Positions 7,775 through 11,127 of a stretch of DNA of 11,127 nt are shown here, piece by piece (within the stretch, counting starts at the first letter, position 1; each line of letters opens with the position of its first letter). Both the position numbers and the translations under genes were made by a program. Source of the stretch: an uncultured Bacteroidales bacterium (lineage in GTDB: Bacteria > Bacteroidota > Bacteroidia > Bacteroidales > UBA932); contig CAMGTS010000023.1 of NCBI GenBank assembly GCA_946062035.1, forward strand, positions 1 to 11,127, in the 5' to 3' direction. The notes beneath the pieces are model-generated. The model had not been told where the DNA came from. It made no database searches and was given only the letters and a program-made list of their open reading frames with translations.

Positions 7775-9502
7775 ATGGATGCAGAAATAATGAAGAGAGC
7801 GCAGTCGTGGCTCGGTGAAGGATACGACGAAGAGACTAAGGCTGAGGTACGCAAACTCATCGCAGGAGATCCTAAACAATTGGAGGACGCTTTCTATAAG
7901 ACACTTGAATTCGGCACAGGCGGTCTGAGGGGAATAATGGGTGCGGGTACTAACCGCATGAACAAATATACGGTCGGAATGGCGACCCAAGGTTTTGCCA
8001 ACTATCTGAAGATATGCTTCAATGACCTTCCGGAAATAAAAGTAGCGGTTTGTTTTGACTGCCGTCATCACAGTAAGGAGTTCGCGCAGATAACCGCAGA
8101 CATCTTCGCCGCTAACGGGTTGCACGTATATCTGTTTAAAGAGCTGCGTCCCACCCCGGAGCTTTCATACGCAGTGCGCCATTTCGGATGTCAGGGCGGT
8201 GTGATGATAACCGCTTCTCACAATCCTAAGGTTTACAACGGCTATAAGGCATATTGGAATGACGGAGCGCAGGTTATCGCCCCTCACGACAAGAATATCA
8301 TCAAGGAGGTAAACAAAATCACCTCTATCGAACAGGTTAAGTTCGTTAAATCAGCTGAATGCAAGGGTTTTGTAGAGATGGTAGGTGAGGAGTTGGATGA
8401 TGCGTATCTTAAGGATATAGCTACTTTGAGGGTTTCTGATGAGTATATGGCAAAGCATAAAGATTTGTGCGTTGTCTATACCCCTCTGCATGGATGCGGC
8501 GTGAAGCTTGTTCCGAGAGCATTGAAAGAGATGGGGCTTACTAATGTCCATTTCGTTGAGGAGCAGTGTATTAATGACGGAGATTTCCCTACTGTAGCTT
8601 CTCCTAATCCTGGGGAGATTTCAGCCTTGAAGATGGCTTTTGATCTTGCCGACAAGGTTGGGGCGGAGATAGTTCTCGCTTCCGATCCTGATGCTGACAG
8701 AATCGCCATAGGAGTAAGGAACGATAAGGGCGAAATGGTGCAACTTTCGGGTAATCAGGCTAATAGCATCATGACATACTATATGCTCCGCCGTTGGACC
8801 GCAACTGGAAGAATAAACGATTCTAAGCTGTTCCCGTATACTGTTAAAACGATAGTGACGACAGACCTTATCAGCCGTATCGCGCAAAGGTTCGGAGTGA
8901 AGTGCTACGATGTACTGACAGGTTTCAAGAACATCGCGGAGGTTGTAAAACATAACGAGGGCAAGGGCATCTATGTCATTGGCGGTGAGGAGAGTTTCGG
9001 AATGAGCGTCGGAGAGTTCGTAAGAGACAAGGACTCTGTCATCTCCTGTGAACTCGCCTGTGAATGCGCTGCTTGGTGTGCCGATAACAATATGACTATG
9101 TGGGGATTGCTCCAGATGATATTCAGAGAGTTCGGCGAGTATAAGAACTGGCTGCGCACGTACACTTACCTTGGTATTGAGGGAAAGAAGATGATTGACT
9201 CTATCGTAGAAGGGTACAGGACAAATCCTCCTAAGACTCTTGCGGGGTCTCCGGTCGTTTCGGTAAAAGATTATGCAAATGATACATTTTATGCGCCTGA
9301 GGTAGAGCTTGCCAAGTCGAATGTTCTGCAATTCACAGCTGAAGACGGTACTATGGTTTCTGTAAGGCCGTCAGGTACAGAGCCTAAGATTAAGTTCTAT
9401 TTTGAGATAAAATGCATGGAGGGAGAAGATGTTGAGGCTAAGGCGGCACTCTTGGATAAGGAATTTGAGCAGCAAGGATACGCAAGCAAGGCCGACAACT
9501 AA
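7775..9502 (+). CDS. Phospho-sugar mutase (phosphoglucomutase/phosphomannomutase, alpha-D-phosphohexomutase family)
   Basis: Cytosolic enzyme moving phosphate between C1 and C6 of a hexose phosphate through a phosphoserine intermediate and a bound metal. The 575-residue form belongs to the larger PGM2-like branch. Seen: EFGTGGLRGIMGAGTNRMN (45-63, N-terminal substrate region), catalytic Ser148 in TASHNP, metal loop DPDADR (304-309), sugar-specificity loop GGEESFG (403-409) and phosphate-binding RPSGTEPK (531-538), all intact and in normal order. The frame is open from an ATG at 7709, but its 22 extra residues do not resemble the family, whose members begin a few residues before the equivalent of RAQSWL; I therefore place the start at 7775. 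Whether glucose, mannose or another sugar phosphate is preferred cannot be read from sequence. The MFS sugar transporter follows 6 bp later, so the two are probably cotranscribed. Confidence 0.93.
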   Translation: MDAEIMKRAQSWLGEGYDEETKAEVRKLIAGDPKQLEDAFYKTLEFGTGGLRGIMGAGTNRMNKYTVGMATQGFANYLKICFNDLPEIKVAVCFDCRHHSKEFAQITADIFAANGLHVYLFKELRPTPELSYAVRHFGCQGGVMITASHNPKVYNGYKAYWNDGAQVIAPHDKNIIKEVNKITSIEQVKFVKSAECKGFVEMVGEELDDAYLKDIATLRVSDEYMAKHKDLCVVYTPLHGCGVKLVPRALKEMGLTNVHFVEEQCINDGDFPTVASPNPGEISALKMAFDLADKVGAEIVLASDPDADRIAIGVRNDKGEMVQLSGNQANSIMTYYMLRRWTATGRINDSKLFPYTVKTIVTTDLISRIAQRFGVKCYDVLTGFKNIAEVVKHNEGKGIYVIGGEESFGMSVGEFVRDKDSVISCELACECAAWCADNNMTMWGLLQMIFREFGEYKNWLRTYTYLGIEGKKMIDSIVEGYRTNPPKTLAGSPVVSVKDYANDTFYAPEVELAKSNVLQFTAEDGTMVSVRPSGTEPKIKFYFEIKCMEGEDVEAKAALLDKEFEQQGYASKADN

Positions 9503-9508
9503 AAAACT

Positions 9509-10723
9509 ATGGCAAACTTAGGAGCAAAGAGGTTGGGGCAAATAGCCCTCATAATGGTATTTTGGTTCGTAATATCGTTCATTACCAATATATTAGGTCC
9601 GCTTATACCGGACATAATCAATAATTTTTCGCTGAAGAATCTGGCTCTTGCGGGGTTCATCCCGACATCGTTCTTTGTGGCGTATGCTGTAATGAGTGTC
9701 CCCGCCGGTATAATGATTGAGCGTTGGGGCGAAAAAAGTGTCCTTTTCATCGGTTATCTCATGCCCTTGCTTGGTTCGCTCCTCTTTGCTTTCGTGCCGA
9801 CATATCCTCTCCTACTCGTTTCATGCTTTATAATAGGGTTGGGAGTGGCTATGCTTCAGACTGTTATCAATCCTTTGCAGCGAACGGTAGGAGGAGAAGA
9901 AAACTATGCGTTCGTGGCTGAGCTTGGACAGCTTGTCTTCAGTTCCGCTTCATTCGTAAGTCCTTTGGTATACAGCTACTATGTGCGTAATCCTCTTTCC
10001 TTTGCACCCGAAGGTCTTCCGTGGGTGTCGCTTTACTTCCTGTTCGCAGCTATACTGATAGTCATGCTGATAGCTGTCGCATTGTGCAGATTTCCGAGAA
10101 TTGAACTACTTGCTGATGAAAAAGTCGGCGGCAAGGCTTCGTATTTCGCTCTATTCAAAAAGAAGAGCGTATGGCTATTCGCTCTCGGCATTTTCTGCTA
10201 TGTAAGTACAGAACAGAGCGTAAGCGTATATATGAGCACTTTCCTGGAAAAATATCATGGAACAGATCCTCATACGATAGGGGCAAAGGCGGTCGCATGG
10301 TTCTGGGGTGCAATGCTTATAGGCTGTATCGCCGGGCTTGTGCTTCTTAAACTTGCTGACAGTAAGGTGCTTCTCAGATGGAGCGGCTATATTACCGTAG
10401 TGCTTCTTGCATTAGGTTTGTTTGGTTCGGAGAAAGTAGCTTTGATTGCTTTGCCAGCGGTCGGTTTCGCCATATCACTTATGTATTCGATAATCTTCTC
10501 GCTTGCTTTGAATTCTGTTTCTGAGCATCACGGATCATTTGCCGGAATCCTCTGCTCCGCCATAGTCGGTGGGGCGATAGGACCGCTGTTAGTCAGCTTG
10601 TTATCTGATATATCAGGAAGTATGCGTGTGGGTATGTGCGCAGTATTTCTCTTTATCGCTTATATGATATTTATTGGGGCATGGGCAAAGCCTTTGGTCA
10701 AAAACAAAACAGTGTTCGACTAA
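9509..10723 (+). CDS. MFS sugar transporter, FucP/GluP-like (FGHS) family
   Basis: A 404-residue inner-membrane permease with about twelve hydrophobic helices, probably a proton-coupled sugar importer. Seen: first helix around residues 11-33; FFVAYAVMSVPAGIMIERWGEK (55-76), the family's helix-2/loop motif; INPLQ (120-124), which matches the NP motif of helix 4; a central basic/charged loop (about 194-220); YVSTEQSVSVYMSTFLEKY (231-249), like the YVGAE..IGSFL segment of FGHS carriers; and IVGGAIGPLL (352-361), the conserved helix-10 motif. Substrate is unknown: the sequence is distant from fucose permease, and its first helix has no clear equivalent of the FucP substrate Asp. Position 6 bp after the phosphohexomutase suggests a hexose or hexose derivative feeding that enzyme (inference). 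No Shine-Dalgarno is visible before ATG 9509. Confidence 0.87.
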   Translation: MANLGAKRLGQIALIMVFWFVISFITNILGPLIPDIINNFSLKNLALAGFIPTSFFVAYAVMSVPAGIMIERWGEKSVLFIGYLMPLLGSLLFAFVPTYPLLLVSCFIIGLGVAMLQTVINPLQRTVGGEENYAFVAELGQLVFSSASFVSPLVYSYYVRNPLSFAPEGLPWVSLYFLFAAILIVMLIAVALCRFPRIELLADEKVGGKASYFALFKKKSVWLFALGIFCYVSTEQSVSVYMSTFLEKYHGTDPHTIGAKAVAWFWGAMLIGCIAGLVLLKLADSKVLLRWSGYITVVLLALGLFGSEKVALIALPAVGFAISLMYSIIFSLALNSVSEHHGSFAGILCSAIVGGAIGPLLVSLLSDISGSMRVGMCAVFLFIAYMIFIGAWAKPLVKNKTVFD

Positions 10724-10745
10724 CTCGCTAATCTTTTTTTGCGAG
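10724..10745 (+). terminator. Weak or atypical terminator candidate after the transporter gene
   Basis: Immediately after the stop codon, CTCGC (10724-10728) can pair with GCGAG (10741-10745), but the run of seven T (10734-10740) falls inside the loop rather than after the stem, so this is not a standard intrinsic terminator. A second, poor stem (AGTG 10711-10714 with CGCT 10726-10729) would put the T-run in the right place. Termination here is possible but unproven. Confidence 0.25.
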
Positions 10746-10771
10746 CTGTTATGGAAATCGAAACTTTTTGC

Positions 10772-10779
10772 TACATTTG
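10772..10779 (+). promoter_or_regulatory. -7 promoter element for tRNA-Arg / rpmB
   Basis: TACATTTG is an exact TAnnTTTG match 25 bp before the tRNA, implying transcription from about 10784-10786. A TTATG at 10749-10753 could be a poor -33 box. The octamer is identical to the one before the PurF-like gene. Confidence 0.55.
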
Positions 10780-10804
10780 CAGTCCTAAAACGGGGTAACC
10801 CGAT

Positions 10805-10878
10805 GGTTCGGTAGCTCAGCTGGATAGAGCAACAGCCTTCTAAGCTGTGGGTCTTGGGTTCGAATCCCAACCGAATCA
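10805..10878 (+). tRNA. tRNA-Arg, anticodon UCU
   Basis: A full 74-nt cloverleaf can be folded by eye: acceptor stem GGTTCGG (10805-10811) with CCGAATC (10871-10877) including one G-U pair, D arm GCTC/GAGC (10814-10817/10827-10830), anticodon stem ACAGC/GCTGT (10832-10836/10844-10848) with loop CTTCTAA and anticodon TCT at 10839-10841, five-base variable loop, T stem TTGGG/CCCAA around TTCGAAT, discriminator A at 10878. The following bases are CA, so the 3' CCA is not encoded and must be added by nucleotidyltransferase. It reads AGA (and AGG by wobble), the dominant arginine codons in the neighbouring genes. Confidence 0.97.
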
Positions 10879-11034
10879 CAAAAATGAAAAGAAACAACAC
10901 CCCTAATTTTCAAATTAAAAGGGTGTAGCGGTTCCAATTTCGCAACACGGGCATTGCGGGCCCGTAGGAACGTGAACACCTGTACTTCTCCAAGTAAATA
11001 AATATTGAAAATTACAAAAACGAACAACAAGAAA
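10879..11034 (+). promoter_or_regulatory. Structured 5' leader of rpmB
   Basis: The 156 nt between the tRNA and rpmB hold no gene but several complementary segments. Hairpin A: ACACCC (10897-10902) with GGGTGT (10921-10926), extended by TAATT/AATTA around TTCA. Nested structure B: GGTGT (10922-10926) with ACACC (10976-10980), GTTCC (10931-10935) with GGAAC (10967-10971), and ACGGGC (10947-10952) with GCCCGT (10960-10965). A and B both need 10922-10926 and so exclude each other. Neither stem is followed by a T-run. The last 50 nt before the start are AT-rich and look unpaired. I do not recognise it as a named RNA family; an autoregulatory ribosomal-protein leader is an inference. Confidence 0.45.
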
Positions 11035-11127
11035 ATGTCAAAAATTTGTCAGATTACAGGTAAAAAGGCAATGGTGGGAAATAACGTGTCTCACTCACTG
11101 CGCAGAACAAAGAGACAGTTCAATGTC
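11035..11127 (+). CDS. rpmB: 50S ribosomal protein L28 (bL28), partial N-terminus
   Basis: The last 93 bases encode 31 residues beginning [20 protein letters not shown], followed by [11 protein letters not shown], the characteristic N-terminus of bL28 with its CQITGKK and GNNVSHS..RTKR motifs. L28 is a small basic protein of the large ribosomal subunit. The gene runs off the window; the full protein is usually about 78-86 residues. The single ATG follows an A-rich stretch with no Shine-Dalgarno, typical of Bacteroidetes. In that phylum it is commonly followed by rpmG (recollection, outside this window). No terminator separates it from the tRNA-Arg gene, so it may be read from the promoter at 10772. 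Confidence 0.93.
   Translation, partial: MSKICQITGKKAMVGNNVSHSLRRTKRQFNV

Noticed and set aside
8621..9331. Minus-strand open frame of 236 codons
   Set aside because: It lies antisense to the phosphohexomutase, over its DPDADR and GGEESFG motifs. Such long antisense frames arise from the codon use of the real gene.
10613..11030. Two minus-strand open frames over the tRNA and rpmB leader
   Set aside because: They run antisense through a perfect tRNA cloverleaf and the structured leader. Open frames containing antisense tRNA text are a familiar false call.
1..11127. Mobile element, CRISPR array, defence or biosynthetic system
   Set aside because: No transposase, integrase, terminal inverted repeats, regular direct repeats or clustered unknown genes are present. 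All large genes belong to known housekeeping or metabolic families.

Overview
The window is a stretch of core chromosome from a member of the Bacteroidota, most likely order Bacteroidales. Four observations support this. Protein sequences are of Bacteroidales type: GyrA, the 575-residue phosphohexomutase, a long PurF-like paralog and L28. Start codons lack recognisable Shine-Dalgarno sequences. Several upstream regions carry the Bacteroidetes -7 element TAnnTTTG. Arginine is mostly encoded by AGA/AGG. I cannot name genus or species; GyrA is fairly divergent from the Bacteroides sequences I remember.

Layout. Positions 1-1600 (minus) hold the N-terminal 533 codons of the AAA+ unfoldase ClpC, cut by the window edge. 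A 137-bp divergent intergenic region separates it from gyrA (1738-4284, plus), which is followed 26 bp later by a secreted TPR protein (4311-5621, plus). A bidirectional rho-independent terminator (5635-5669) sits between the TPR gene and the convergent PurF-like amidotransferase/phosphoribosyltransferase (5691-7616, minus). That gene diverges from a phosphoglucomutase/phosphomannomutase (7775-9502, plus) across a 158-bp region with two back-to-back -7 elements. The mutase is followed after 6 bp by an MFS sugar transporter (9509-10723, plus). The right end carries a promoter, tRNA-Arg(UCU) (10805-10878), a 156-nt structured leader and the first 31 codons of rpmB (L28), cut by the window edge.

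How the genes fit together: clpC (protein quality control), gyrA (DNA supercoiling), rpmB and the tRNA (translation) are housekeeping. The mutase and transporter form a likely two-gene sugar import and hexose-phosphate interconversion operon. The PurF-like gene may relate to phosphoribosyl-amine or nucleotide metabolism, but it is divergent and its reaction is unproven.

I see no mobile element, CRISPR array, phage gene, toxin-antitoxin pair or defence system, and I do not claim a new multi-gene system. The points most worth a second look are: a GyrA quinolone pocket with Ala where Ser is usual, plus nearby changes at normally conserved residues; the PurF-like paralog with an altered oxyanion-hole motif and a long C-terminal extension; and the rpmB leader, where one strand segment can pair with either an upstream or a downstream partner. 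No gene-free stretch exceeds 300 bases.
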